The notes beneath the pieces are model-generated. The model ran no database searches. It saw only the letters and a program-made list of their open reading frames with translations, and was not told where the DNA came from. This document shows, one piece after another, positions 34,835 to 44,957 of a stretch of DNA of 64,000 bases. The DNA is from Pseudomonadota bacterium (GTDB lineage Bacteria; Pseudomonadota; Gammaproteobacteria; Steroidobacterales; Steroidobacteraceae). Made by a program: the position numbers and the translations under genes. Where the stretch lies: assembly GCA_016705325.1 (NCBI GenBank), contig JADIYJ010000006.1:1-64000 (forward strand), written 5' to 3'. Each line of letters starts with the position of its first letter. The first letter of the stretch is position 1.

Positions 34835-35991
34835 TCAGCCCTCGGGCAGTCCGAATTCCGGCCAGCGCCCCTGCACCCAGGTCTGGCAGTTGCCGATGCC
34901 GATCGCACCGGTCACTCCGTCGCGCACCTCGATCAGGCAGTCGCGGAACTGGTTCAGACGGGCCACGGCCTCGGGCATGGAGCAGTCGGCGAAATGCTCG
35001 CCCTCGACGTGCAGCGGCCCGCGCCACTGGCCGTGATGCTTGCCGTCGAAGCCGTGGTAGAGCCCGGCGCCCAGGTGGAATCCGGTGTCGCCGAGCGTGC
35101 GCGCGGACAGGATGCGCTGGCGGCCGTCGGTCATCGTGAGCACGAATTCGCCGCCTTGCAGCCGCTTGTTGCGCGGATCGAAGCGCAGCCTCGGCTCGAT
35201 GCGCTGCACGGGCTCGCGCCGCCCGTCCGGGAATTCGAAGCCGCCCTGGACTTTCTCGTGCCGCCAGCCGTCGCCCGCGTACAGCAGGTAGTACTGGTGG
35301 AAGGCGTAGGTGTCGCCCCCGGCCGCGTGAACAACAGCGGGTTCCACACCGCGAACACGCGGGGCGGATTCGTGTCCATCGGGTCGGGTTGCAAGTCCGG
35401 CAGCGGTGCGCCGACTGACGGGCGCAGCCCCCACGAATGGTCGCGCGTCATGATCCAGGTGTCGGGGGCCACCTCGAGCCGCCGTCCGTCGAGCTCGACC
35501 CAGCCGCGCGCCACGACCCCGGCCTGGTGGTAGCGGATCTGGTCGGTACTGCGCCGAAAGCCGGTCAGCGTGCGGCGATCCTCACGCTCTTCGACCACGC
35601 AGGGCACGCTGCCCTCCAGCAACAGGTCGTAGGCGAGCGGCTGCGCGGCGTTCGGCTCGAGCGCCACGCGCACCTTGCGCAGCGGCTCGACCACCTCGTA
35701 GCGCAGCGGACCGACGTCGATGCCGTTCGGCTCGGCGCCGAGCGCGCGGCTGGCGCGCACCGTCCATTGCGCCACACCGCGGCTCGCACCGCCGTAGCCG
35801 TCGACGACGTTGCGGTTGACGTACTTGCCGAAGCCGAAGTTCACCGACAGCGAGCCGTCGCGCGCGCAGGCCATGCCGCAGACCTTCTCGGTCCACGAAT
35901 AGTCGCTGTGCAGCACGCTCGCGTGCGTCTCGACGATCTGGTGGTTGAAGAACTCGTCTGCCGCGACGAGCGGTCCGATGCTGCCGGCCAT
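34835..35991 (-). pseudogene. Two-domain lipocalin-like (CrtC/AttH-type) protein B; one frameshift
   Basis: Read across one indel this is about 385 residues. The first 225 residues are in one frame (up to VFAVWNPLLFT). The rest, GGDTYAFHQYYLLYAGDGWR through WVQGRWPEFGLPEG, is in the next, with the break at a run of five C at 35316-35320. One more base restores LFTRPGGDTYAFHQ. The RDHSWGLRP signature in the middle is shared with the gene at 37063 (RDRSWGIRP), and both have the alternating beta pattern of hydroxyneurosporene-synthase/AttH-like double lipocalins. I do not know the function. It is the last gene of a five-gene operon and follows the kinase gene by 13 bases. Confidence 0.6.
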
Positions 35992-36004
35992 GGTCGTGCC
36001 TCGC

Positions 36005-37066
36005 TCAGAACCCGAGGCGTGCCGCGTGCATCGCGAGCAACGCTGCGCCGCCGTTCCTGAGGTCCATCTCGCTCTCGCGCGGCACCAGGCCGCGCTCCAT
36101 GAACACCGTGCCGATGCGCGCCATCACGTAGGCCATGCGCCACGCCGCGAACACGTCGTAGTAAGGCAGGTGCCGCGCCGAAAAGCCGCTCGCGCGCTCC
36201 CAGTGCTCAATCGTCTCCTCGCGCGTCGGCAAGCCCGCGAGACGCGGCACGCCGTAGCCGGTGGAGGTGGACTGGTCGAGCATCAGCCACCAGGCCAGGT
36301 CGTCGACGGGGCTCGCGAGCGTGGCCTGTTCCCAGTCGAGCGCACCGGCGACCCGCCCGTCGTCGGCGTAGACCACGTTGCCGAGCTTGGCGTCGCCCCA
36401 GGACAGCGCGAGCGGCTCGTCCGCTGGCTGGTGGGCGACCAGCCACTCGTGCGCGGCGTGCAGGTGTGGGTACGGACGATGCAGACTCTCGGCCCAGAGC
36501 ACCGCGTCGTGGTAGTAGTCGAGCTGCTGCGCGAGCGGCGTGCGGTCCGATGCGGGCCTGAGGAAGTCCAGGCCACGCGTGCGCCAGTCCACGCGCGCGA
36601 TCGCCGCAACCGTGTCGATGCCGCTGAACCAGTGTCGCTGCAGCGCCTCCTGCGGCAGGTCGTGGAACCAGCCCTCGAGGTGGTACAGCGGGTTCTCGTT
36701 CGGCACGCGCCCGGCGACGCGCTGCATCACGAAGAACGGCGCGCCGAGCAGCGCCGCGTCGACTTCCAGCCCGAGCATGGCTGGCACCGGAACGTCGCTG
36801 TCGGCGAGCGCCTGCAGGACGCGGTACTGGCGCTGGATGTCGCAGTCCGGATACACGGAACTCGTCTGCGGCTGCACGCGGAGCACGATGTCCTGCGCCT
36901 GCGGCCGGCCATCCTGCCTCCACTCGAGCCGACCGAGCACCGTAATGTTCGAGAACCCGCCGTGGGCGCGTGCGAGGCCCGTCACGCGTGCCTGCGTGAA
37001 CTCGGCGTGACGCCTGGCAAGCCACGGTGCCAGCAGTGCGGCGACGCGGTCCATGTCATCGATCAT
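36005..37066 (-). CDS. APH-family phosphotransferase, possible hydroxyacyl-CoA kinase
   Basis: 353-residue kinase of the aminoglycoside phosphotransferase fold. The catalytic loop reads LSWGDAKLGNVVY, where many relatives have HGDxxxxN. The metal-binding DWE is in GALDWEQAT. The nucleotide lobe includes GGFSNITVLGRLEW and IVLRVQP. Related kinases (ACAD10/11 kinase domain, LvaA of levulinate catabolism) phosphorylate 4-hydroxyacyl-CoA so that an acyl-CoA dehydrogenase-fold enzyme can eliminate phosphate. This gene lies in an operon with a fused acyl-CoA dehydrogenase, which supports such a role over antibiotic resistance. Its ATG overlaps the stop of the preceding gene by four bases, with GGGGAGAGAG as ribosome site. 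Confidence 0.75.
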   Translation of the reverse strand: MIDDMDRVAALLAPWLARRHAEFTQARVTGLARAHGGFSNITVLGRLEWRQDGRPQAQDIVLRVQPQTSSVYPDCDIQRQYRVLQALADSDVPVPAMLGLEVDAALLGAPFFVMQRVAGRVPNENPLYHLEGWFHDLPQEALQRHWFSGIDTVAAIARVDWRTRGLDFLRPASDRTPLAQQLDYYHDAVLWAESLHRPYPHLHAAHEWLVAHQPADEPLALSWGDAKLGNVVYADDGRVAGALDWEQATLASPVDDLAWWLMLDQSTSTGYGVPRLAGLPTREETIEHWERASGFSARHLPYYDVFAAWRMAYVMARIGTVFMERGLVPRESEMDLRNGGAALLAMHAARLGF

Positions 37067-38211
37067 GTAATGCTCTCTCCCCGCGCCCCGTCGAGGAACT
37101 GCTGGAAACCCGACGGGAGGTGCGGCCCGAAAACCATGGTCTCGAGAATACCCGTGCCGTCGCGCCGAGCAACTGGGGTCTCGAGGTGCGCGCGCACGAG
37201 TTGATGGACGTGCACGTGATCCGGGCGCAGTGGCTCGAACTCGTCGAGTCGCAGCCGCTCGTGGCCGAGCGCGAGCTCGCCTTTCCAGAGGCCGTGGCCC
37301 CACTCCGGGTGCTGGTAACCGATCGCCCTGGTCAGCAACGTCGCGACGGGATCCAGCTCGATGCGCCAGTCGGCGCCCTCCGCATCCTGCATCGTGATCG
37401 TGCCGCCTTCGGGATGGCGCGTGCCCGGCTTCCAGCGCACGCGCAGGGCCGCGGTGTGCATTTCCCGTTGGCCGGGATCCGGCCCCTGCGGAATGAGCGC
37501 GGGGTCCGCATAGGCGGGCTGCACCACCGCCGAGAGCTGGGTCGGCCGGCCCTGCGGATCCTCGAAAGTGTTGTACTGCGTGCAGCAGTCGTCGAAGTTG
37601 AGGGGTACCCACGCCCAATACACGACCGGCGCCCGCTGCAGCATCCCCGGCGCGCCGCCGTCGGGCTCGCCGCAGGGGCGGATGCCCCAGGAGCGGTCGC
37701 GCACGCCCATCCCCGCCGACACGGGCACGCGTCGACCGTCGATCGACAACTCCCCGTCCCAGCGGCCGAACTGCACGAAACGCGTGCTGTGCATCAGCAG
37801 CCGCTCGCCGTCGTAGAGGCGGCTCTGCGGTTCCTCGCCCGGCGTGCTGCGTGCCGTAAAGCGCAGGTCGCAGGCAAGGCCGCTGGCCGCATCCTGGAGC
37901 CGCAGCCGCTGCACGCGCATCGGCTTCTCGACCTCGAGCACGAAGGGGCCGACCTGGGTTTCGGTGCGCTCCGATGGCGCGCGCCTCGAACCGTGGAAGC
38001 AGTGCTGCACGCCGTCGGCGAGCACCGTGAAGTGCGCATCCATCACGCACCGGTGCGGATAGAGCCCGAGCGCCGCCTCGAACATGCAGCGTCCGTCGGC
38101 GGCCACTCCGGAGAAGAACCAGCGGTCGTAGAAGTTGCGATCGCTCGTCGCCGGCCGGCTCAATGGTTCGGGTGTCTGATGCACCGCGTAGTCGTCGAGC
38201 AGCGTGATCAT
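37063..38211 (-). CDS. Two-domain lipocalin-like (CrtC/AttH-type) protein A
   Basis: 382 residues and intact. It begins with RNFYDRWFFSG and has the shared central signature GVRDRSWGIRPCG near 175, then WVPLNFDDCCTQYNTFEDPQGRPTQL. The pattern of short beta strands and Trp/Gly motifs looks like the hydroxyneurosporene-synthase/AttH double-lipocalin fold, which binds hydrophobic ligands. It has no signal peptide, so it is probably cytoplasmic. Paralog B lies on the other side of the kinase gene, so kinase and two lipocalin-like proteins form a sandwich. A ligand-presenting or hydro-lyase role toward a terpenoid or steroid is speculation. Confidence 0.6.
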   Translation of the reverse strand: MITLLDDYAVHQTPEPLSRPATSDRNFYDRWFFSGVAADGRCMFEAALGLYPHRCVMDAHFTVLADGVQHCFHGSRRAPSERTETQVGPFVLEVEKPMRVQRLRLQDAASGLACDLRFTARSTPGEEPQSRLYDGERLLMHSTRFVQFGRWDGELSIDGRRVPVSAGMGVRDRSWGIRPCGEPDGGAPGMLQRAPVVYWAWVPLNFDDCCTQYNTFEDPQGRPTQLSAVVQPAYADPALIPQGPDPGQREMHTAALRVRWKPGTRHPEGGTITMQDAEGADWRIELDPVATLLTRAIGYQHPEWGHGLWKGELALGHERLRLDEFEPLRPDHVHVHQLVRAHLETPVARRDGTGILETMVFGPHLPSGFQQFLDGARGESIT

Positions 38212-38241
38212 GGCCGAAAACCGTCGCGGAAGGGATCGAGC

Positions 38242-39561
38242 TTACTGCGTCGACTGCGCGCGAACCAGCGCCGGCGTGGGCTCGAAGCCGTGGCGGCGGC
38301 ACCAGCGCGCATATTGCAGCTCGAGGTAGTGCTGCAGCGCCTCGACGGTCAGATCGGCGCGCAGCGAATGCGACAGGTCCCAGGCGTGGTGCGCATAGGG
38401 CAGCTCGACATAGACGACCTCGCCTGCGTACCGCCTGCGCAGTTCGCCCGCGAACCAGCGCGCTTCGGCCAGCGGGATCAACTGGTCGTGCGTGCCGTGC
38501 AGCACCAGGAACGGCGGCGCGCGCTGCGCATCGATGCTGCTCAGGTGGCTGGCCGGATGCATCGAACGCCACAGCGCGTCGTGCGCCTGGCGCGATCCCG
38601 GCATCAGGTTCTTTGCCATGAAGTCGGCGAATGCGGGGTCCGGCTGGTACTCACCGAGCAAGTCGTACTTGCCGTAGAAGGGCACGACGACCTGCACGCT
38701 GGTGTCGGCGCCCTCGAAACCCGGCTGCAACTGCGGCTGATTGCCGGTCAGCGCCGCCAGCGCCACGAGGTGGCCACCGGCCGAGCCGCCGGTGATGACG
38801 ATGAATCGCGGGTCGCCGCCATAGTCGCCGGCGTGCTCGCGCGTCCATGCGATGGCGTGCTTCACGTCCACGATATGGGCCGGCATGCGCACGCCAGGAC
38901 TCAACCGGTAGTCGGCATCGAGCACCAGCCAGCCGTGGCTCGCCATGTGCATGAGCAGCGGCATCGCCTGCGTGCCCTTCCTGCCGATCATCCATCCCCC
39001 GCCGTGGATGTTGAGCAGTACCGGCATGGGCCCGGGCGCGGGCTCGCGCGGAACCAGGACATCGAGGTATTGCTGCGGGTGTGCATCCGCCACGTACGGG
39101 AGATGCCGTTGCCAGTCGACTGCAGGATGACGGAAGGCAAACGGCTGCCACCAGCGGCCGGCCTGCAGCTTGCGCTCGAGCAGGGGGCGTCGCGACGGCG
39201 CGATTTCCTGCTCGTACGCCGGGCCCCAGGCTGCGCGGAATGCCGCCTCGATGACTTCACGCGCCCCGCGCCCGCGCCACAGCGCCAGCGCCAGCCCGAG
39301 CAACGCCACCGCGTGCAGCGCCAGGCCGACGCGCCCGGGCAGAGTCGTACCGGCGCCGAGCGACCAACCCGCGAGCGCAAGCGCCACGCCAATCGTGATC
39401 AGCAGCGTCGACAGCTCGCTGCCCGGCAGGCCGAAGCCGAGGTGCCACATCGAGAACCGGCTGGTCGTGTTGCCGGGAATGGGCACGAGGGCGCAGAGCG
39501 CGAACAGGGTACCGAACACCCCGAACAGCACGACGATCCAGGACGTTATGCTTGGCGACAT
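38242..39561 (-). CDS. Membrane-anchored alpha/beta hydrolase (esterase), copy A
   Basis: 439 residues. Three N-terminal transmembrane helices (about 7-27, 48-70, 78-96) are followed by a hormone-sensitive-lipase type hydrolase domain: HGGGW at 186-190, nucleophile Ser260 in GGSAGG, an Asp in LHGTHDQLI and His in PYAHHAWD. The start at 39561 is inferred from the matching start of copy B at 46271-47587. The two proteins are near-identical over long stretches, including TGGSAGGHLVALA and IPFYGKYD-type segments. The gene is 30 bases upstream of lipocalin-like A and 34 bases downstream of the fused acyl-CoA dehydrogenase, so it is part of that operon. Confidence 0.8.
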   Translation of the reverse strand: MSPSITSWIVVLFGVFGTLFALCALVPIPGNTTSRFSMWHLGFGLPGSELSTLLITIGVALALAGWSLGAGTTLPGRVGLALHAVALLGLALALWRGRGAREVIEAAFRAAWGPAYEQEIAPSRRPLLERKLQAGRWWQPFAFRHPAVDWQRHLPYVADAHPQQYLDVLVPREPAPGPMPVLLNIHGGGWMIGRKGTQAMPLLMHMASHGWLVLDADYRLSPGVRMPAHIVDVKHAIAWTREHAGDYGGDPRFIVITGGSAGGHLVALAALTGNQPQLQPGFEGADTSVQVVVPFYGKYDLLGEYQPDPAFADFMAKNLMPGSRQAHDALWRSMHPASHLSSIDAQRAPPFLVLHGTHDQLIPLAEARWFAGELRRRYAGEVVYVELPYAHHAWDLSHSLRADLTVEALQHYLELQYARWCRRHGFEPTPALVRAQSTQ

Positions 39562-39595
39562 GGTGCGAGCGGCCGAGGCTCCGGGGACTGGGTAG

Positions 39596-41995
39596 TCAGC
39601 GTCCCAGCTGGTTGAACGGCACGCCCTTGTCGGTGCGTGGCTCGGGCGCAAGTCCCAGGACCCGTTCGCCGATGCTGTTGCGCACGATCTCGTCGGTACC
39701 GCCGGCGATGCGAATACCTGCCGCTCCAAACCACAACCGTTCGAGCATCGCGAAGTCGCCGCCGCGCTCGCCGGCGGCCAGCACGCCGCGCGGGCCCTGC
39801 AGGTCGATGCCGAGGCGCGTGAACGTCTGCAGGGCCTGCGCGACGAGGATCTTGGCACCGCTCATCTCCGGCCCAGGCTCGAGGCCCTTGCCGAGCGCGG
39901 TGAGCGCGCGGCACTGCAGCAACCACAGTCCGTGGCCGACGATGTAGAGGTCCGCCAGGCGCTCCCGGAAACGGCCGTCGCGCAGCGCCGCTGCGCCGGC
40001 GAACGGCGTGCGCTGCAGCTCGGTGGCGAACGTGCGCCACAGGTCGGGCGGCATCACCCCACCGATCGACAGCCGCTCACTCATCAGCCCCGTGAGCGTG
40101 ACTTTCCAGCCGCCTCCCACGGCGCCGACGCGCTGGTTGTCGGGAACGAACACGTCGTCGAGGAAGACTTCGTTGAAATCGGCCTCGCCACCCGGCTGAC
40201 GGATCGGGCGAATGGTGATCCCCGGACTTTTCATGTCGATGAAGAAGCTGGTGAGCCCATCGAACTTGGGCAGCGTCGGGTCGGTGCGGGCGAGCACGAG
40301 ACCGTACTGCGCGAACTGCGCGAGCGAGGTCCAGACCTTCTGGCCATTCAGGATCCATCCCTCGCGGCCGTCCACGCCGCGCTCGGCGCGCGTGCGCACC
40401 ATGCCCAGGTCGGACCCGGCGCCCGGCTCGCTGAGCAGCTGGCACCACAGGTGCTGACCAGACAGCGCCGGCGCAATGTGCGCAGCGCGCACCTCGTGTG
40501 ACGCGTGCGCCATCACCGCCGGCATCACCATGCCCAGGCTGATGTTGAAAGCGCCGGTGGGCACGTTGTAGCGACCCTCCTCCTGGCGCCAGATGAGTTC
40601 CTGGATCGGCGAGCCGCCACGCCCGCCGACCGCGTTCGGCCAGGTGATCGCACCGTAGCCGGCCAGCGCTTTACGCGCCTGCCAGTTGCGCGCCTCCTGC
40701 ATCCGCTCCTCAGCGGTCAGTTCCGGGCGATAGAGTGCGTCGGTGCGTGGTTTGGGTTCGGCATTGGCCGTCAGCCAGGCGCGGCACCCGGCACGGAAGG
40801 CGGCTTCCTCCGCCGAATCGTCGAAGTCCATCGAATCCGCGGCCGCAGCGGTCCGCGCCGGGGCTGGCGCAGCGGATACCCCGAGGCGCTGCTCGAGTTC
40901 GGCGGCCAGTTGCTCCCGCCATGCGTGCTCGTGCCCCAGCAGCACGGCCTGCTGCCGCGCGCGGCGCATGAAGAGGTGGCAGTCGGCCTCCCAGGTGTAG
41001 CCCACGCCGCCGTGGACGTGCAGGCCCTCGTGTGCCGCCAGCGTCGCGGCCTGGATTGCGCTCACGCGCGCGGCCGCGGCGGCGGCCGCGAGCTCGGGCG
41101 CGCCACCGGGCGCGGCCGCATCGGCCGCCAGCGCCCAGGCGCCGTAGTAACAGTGCACCCGTGCCAGCTGGTTGGCGTTGTAGAGGTCGGCCAGCTTGTG
41201 CTTGATGCCCTGGTAGGAACCAATGGTGCGGCCGAAGGTTCGCCGCTCGCGGGCGTAGTTCGTTGCCATCTCGAGCGCGGCGTCGGCCGAACCGAGTTGC
41301 TCGAATGCCAGCATTATCGCGGCACGGTCGCGTACCCTTGCCAGCAGGCGCCGCGGATCCTCGACCGAATCCAGGGCTTCGGCCGGCGTCGCAGCGAAGG
41401 TCCAGGCGGCAAACGGCTTGGACGGATCCAGCGTCGCCAGCGGCCGCCGCGCCAGTCCGGCCGACAGGTCGCTCACCACCCAGACCGCCTGCCCGCCCGC
41501 ATCGGCCGCAAGCACTACCGCCCACTGCGCGGCAGCGCCGTCGGCCACGAGGTCGACCGGCCCGCTCAGCCGTCCCGCCGAAAAGCGTGGCAAGGTCGCG
41601 CCCGCCAGCACGCCGTCGAGCGGCGCTGCGAACGCACCGATGGCTCCCCCGGCGACCGGCACGAGCCAGCGCCGCCGCCGCTCCACCGAGGCGCCGAGCA
41701 GCAGCGCCTGGGCCGCGAGGTACAAGGTTGAGGCCAGCGGCACGGCGCCGAGCTGTCGCCCCACCTCCTCGGCCACGACGCACAGCTCCAGCGCACCGAG
41801 GCCCGCACCACCGCAGTCCTCAGGCAGCATCAAGGACGTTGCGCCCAGCTCGACGAGACCGCGCCAGACGGAGGCCGCGTGCGTGCCGCCGCCCACCATC
41901 ACTTCCCGGGCCGCATCGAGCGGCGACTCGTTGACGAGGTACTTGCGCACCTCGTCCCGCAGCTGATTCTGCTCGTCCGAAAAATCGAAATTCAT
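39596..41995 (-). CDS. Double-domain acyl-CoA dehydrogenase (FadE34/ChsE3-like fusion)
   Basis: 799 residues made of two complete acyl-CoA dehydrogenase domains. Domain 1 (about 1-380) starts MNFDFSDEQNQLRDEV and has HVHGGVGYTWEADCHLFMRRA, but lacks the central EPGAGSD motif. A linker rich in Ala and Pro (about 372-392) follows. Domain 2 (about 393-799) has CQLLSEPGAGSDLGM and IAGGTDEIVRNSIGERVLGL and looks catalytic. FadE34/ChsE3 of mycobacteria, which acts on C24 or C22 steroid side chains, is built this way, but at about 711 residues it is shorter. It is the first gene of a five-gene operon and has a weak dyad site 60-80 bases upstream. Confidence 0.85.
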   Translation of the reverse strand: MNFDFSDEQNQLRDEVRKYLVNESPLDAAREVMVGGGTHAASVWRGLVELGATSLMLPEDCGGAGLGALELCVVAEEVGRQLGAVPLASTLYLAAQALLLGASVERRRRWLVPVAGGAIGAFAAPLDGVLAGATLPRFSAGRLSGPVDLVADGAAAQWAVVLAADAGGQAVWVVSDLSAGLARRPLATLDPSKPFAAWTFAATPAEALDSVEDPRRLLARVRDRAAIMLAFEQLGSADAALEMATNYARERRTFGRTIGSYQGIKHKLADLYNANQLARVHCYYGAWALAADAAAPGGAPELAAAAAAARVSAIQAATLAAHEGLHVHGGVGYTWEADCHLFMRRARQQAVLLGHEHAWREQLAAELEQRLGVSAAPAPARTAAAADSMDFDDSAEEAAFRAGCRAWLTANAEPKPRTDALYRPELTAEERMQEARNWQARKALAGYGAITWPNAVGGRGGSPIQELIWRQEEGRYNVPTGAFNISLGMVMPAVMAHASHEVRAAHIAPALSGQHLWCQLLSEPGAGSDLGMVRTRAERGVDGREGWILNGQKVWTSLAQFAQYGLVLARTDPTLPKFDGLTSFFIDMKSPGITIRPIRQPGGEADFNEVFLDDVFVPDNQRVGAVGGGWKVTLTGLMSERLSIGGVMPPDLWRTFATELQRTPFAGAAALRDGRFRERLADLYIVGHGLWLLQCRALTALGKGLEPGPEMSGAKILVAQALQTFTRLGIDLQGPRGVLAAGERGGDFAMLERLWFGAAGIRIAGGTDEIVRNSIGERVLGLAPEPRTDKGVPFNQLGR

Positions 41996-42057
41996 CGTCG
42001 CTCCGGCTGAAGTTCCGGGCCGACCCGGTCTCGTTCAGCAGTCCGCGCTGGCCGTGG

Positions 42058-42075
42058 AGGTCAGTCCGGTGGAAC
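42058..42075 (-). promoter_or_regulatory. Weak dyad site upstream of fused acyl-CoA dehydrogenase
   Basis: On the minus strand GTTC, CACC, GGAC, then TGACC. The right half begins about 62 bases before the start at 41995, the same distance as the better sites elsewhere. One mismatch in the left half and a different extension make this tentative. Confidence 0.3.
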
Positions 42076-42121
42076 GCAGCGCCCTTGCCCCGCACAGCGG
42101 CGAGACAAGGGCGGACGCCCG

Positions 42122-44676
42122 TCAGAATTCGTAGGCCGCTTCGATTCCGAACGTCAGCGGGTCGATGTACTGCTCCGTGTACAGGCCGAGTGCTGCGAAG
42201 TTGATGCCGTAAACGTTGAAATCCTCGTCCAGCAGGTTCCGGCCCCACAGGGTCAGCCGCAGCGACTCGTTGCCGACCGGGATGTTGGTCCAGCTCAGCC
42301 GGGCGTTCACGAGGTTGCGTGACGGCAGCACCTGTTTCGCGTACTCGTAGGGCACCTGCGGGCTGCCCGGGACGTTGACGTTGGCGCTGACGAGACCGGT
42401 CGTGATCGATGCGGTGCCGGACTCGTCCTGGTAGTTATACTGCAGGTAGAGATCGAAATCGCCGAAGTCCGTCCGGGCGAAGGTGTAATCCATGTTGGCC
42501 GACACCTGGTTGTCGGGCGCGGTGCGCTTGGCCAGGTTGTTGGTATTGAGGCAGACCGGCGGCGTCGCGCCCGTGCAGGTCGGCGGGAACTTGTCGAAGT
42601 CGCCGCTGATGTATGACCAGCCGAGGCCCAGCGTCAGGTCGTCGATCGGCACGGCCAGGATCTCGAGGTCCATGCCCCAGCGACTCGCCTCGCCGGCATT
42701 GACCAACCCCGAGGTTGCCGTGTTGTTGACGACCTTGATCACCGAGACCAGCAGGTCGGTCCCCTCGTACGTGTACCAGGAGGCGTTCAGGCGCAGGCGC
42801 TGATCCAGCCATTCAGTCTTGACGCCGAGTTCCCACTGTTCAACGGTCTCTTCGTCGTACGGATTATTGAACACCTCACCGTTGAAGCCGCCGCTGCGAA
42901 AGGCATCCGCATAGCGCACGAAGCCATTGATGCCGTCGGTGAAACGATAGCTCACCGACCCGTCGACGCTCACGTTGTAGAAATTTCGCTCACGCGACAG
43001 CGCCTGCGCCGGCACGCTGGCGAAGGGTGTCAGGTACGCGCTGTAGTCGTAGACGATGCCTTTCTCTTCTTCGGTGTAGCGAACGCCGGCTGTCAGGACC
43101 AGACGGTCGTCGAGCGCCGGGGGGCGATACGAGCCGTTGGCGTAGAGCGCCAGGCTGTCGGTGCTGTTCTCGTATCTTTGGACGGGCTGTCCCGACAGGG
43201 CGCCGCGAAGTAGGCGTGGCGCCGAGACTCGCCATCGTCCGAGAAGTACAACGCGCCGAACAGATAGTTGATCTGCTCGGTGCTGCCGATCATCTGCAGT
43301 TCCTGGGAGAACTGGCTGTATTCCGTGCTCGAGTTCTGAAAGCTGTGGTTCGTGCCGAGCGTGTCGATGAAGTTCCACAGGTTGTTCACCACCGGGCTCG
43401 CCACCGGCGGGAATCCGGCGGCTACCGTGGCACCGTAGATCTGCAGCAGCGTGAGGTGGACGAGGTCGTTGTAGGCGCCGATGCCATTCGTCATCGTGCT
43501 GTCGATGTCCTCGAGGTCGCCGCCGACGAATGTCTCGAATTGGCGGTAACCCGTGATGGATTTAAAGGTCACCTCACCGAGGACCCCCAGGTCGCCCGCT
43601 TCCCAGTCGACATTGAGTGTGTGGCCATCATTCCACGTGTCGTTGACCGGGACAAAGTCCACGACGCCGCGGTCCTGGCGATCCCGCCCGCGATCGACCG
43701 CGTTCTGATAGGCGCCGATTGTCTGGTTGATGGACGGAATCCAGCGCGAGGCGATGCGCGGGTCGGCCCCGGGCATCGTCGCGAAGAACTGCGCCGTGCC
43801 GAGCACGCGGGTGCGCAGGAACTGCAGTCGATCGGTGCCCGCGGCATCGAGGACGGTGAAACCCGTGACCTGCTGCAGGGGGCCGACCTCGTCCAGGTCA
43901 CTGCGGTCATAGGAGTAGTCGGCCGTCACGGAATCGATGGGCTGCCATTTCGCCGCGACGCGCCACGAGGAGCGGTCGATCTCGTCGAAGTCCGGGCCCC
44001 GGCTGTCGTTTTCGACCAGGCCGTCGCGCTGGCGCATCTGGTAGCCCGCGGCGAGCGCCAGCCGCCCGAGGCCCTCGCCGACCTCGCCGAACGCGGGCAG
44101 GTCGCCGTTGATCTTCACATACATCTCGTTGTAGTCGCCGTAGCCCGCCGTCGCGCGCAGTCCGGCCTCGCCACTCGGCTTGCGGGTGATCCAGCTCACC
44201 GCGCCTGCAGTCGCGTTGCGCCCGTAGAGTGACCCCTGCGGGCCGCGCATGACCTCCATGCGCTCCATCTCGGCGACGTCCAGGCTCGAAGCCAGCATCT
44301 TGCCGATATAGACGCCGTCGTAGTAGAGCCCTACGGCCGGATCGGTGGAGAGATTGGCGGCGCTGCCCGCCGACACGCCGCGAATCGTGAGGCTCGTGGC
44401 GCCGCGTGCCCCGGGATTCGTGAAGCCCGAGATACCCGCCACGTTGTTCATGAGATCTTCCGTGTTCCGGATTTCGCGATTCGCGAGGTCCTCTGTCTGC
44501 AGCGGCGTCACGAAAACGGGCGTGTCCTGCAGCGACTCTTCGCGGCGCTGCGCCGTGACGATGATCTCCTCAAGCCCTTCCGCGCCGAAAGCGGCCTGCG
44601 GCACGCCCGGCCCGGCCAGCGCGACCGCAACCGCCAGGCGCAGCGTGTTGCTGCGGAATGTCCTTGAATCTGCCAT
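42122..44676 (-). pseudogene. TonB-dependent receptor, copy A; one frameshift
   Basis: Close paralog of the receptor at 52129-54687. It has a signal peptide, EEIIVTAQRREESLQDTPVF (TonB-box region), IRGVSAGSAANLSTDPAVG, a plug motif VMRGPQGSLYGRNATAGAVS and a barrel ending in FGIEAAYEF. The protein is read in two frames. The break is at 43198-43200, where a CCC run (minus strand) replaces the CCCC that would give FAAPLSGQPVQRYEN, as in copy B. Nothing else is damaged and about 850 residues are restored by one base. It is probably a functional importer of a hydrophobic substrate if the indel is an assembly error. It is divergent from a TetR gene. Confidence 0.83.
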
Positions 44677-44881
44677 GTGTGCTCTCCCCCTGCCCTTGAT
44701 GAGATTGGTGTGAAGTTTTGATCAGGTCCCGTCGTCGTCATCTCCGGCGGTTCGACCTCCCGGCGCCGCAGCAGCCGCTGCCGGCGCGCCAGGCCGCGGA
44801 CCTGCACCCGCCCGCTGCCGTGGTGCGGACCGTGTGGCCGCGTACCGAGTGCACGATATCCGATTGCACTGTGCGGAAAGC

Positions 44882-44891
44882 TTATCAATAA
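44882..44891. promoter_or_regulatory. A/T-rich palindrome in the TonB receptor/TetR divergent promoter
   Basis: The gap 44677-44957 (281 bases) is G/C-rich except for this patch: TTATCAATAA is a perfect ten-base palindrome followed by TCTAATTT. TetR regulators usually bind such palindromes between themselves and a divergent target. It may equally be a -10 region for tetR. Confidence 0.35.
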
Positions 44892-44957
44892 TCTAATTTC
44901 CGGTGGAGCGCAACCCGTTGTGCGTCGCGCGCCGACTCGCGAAGAACCGCTGCCGCA

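Noticed and set aside
36005..37066. Aminoglycoside resistance gene
   Set aside because: Only the kinase fold fits. The catalytic loop is the WGDxxxGN type seen in catabolic kinases, and the gene is embedded in a lipid-degradation operon.
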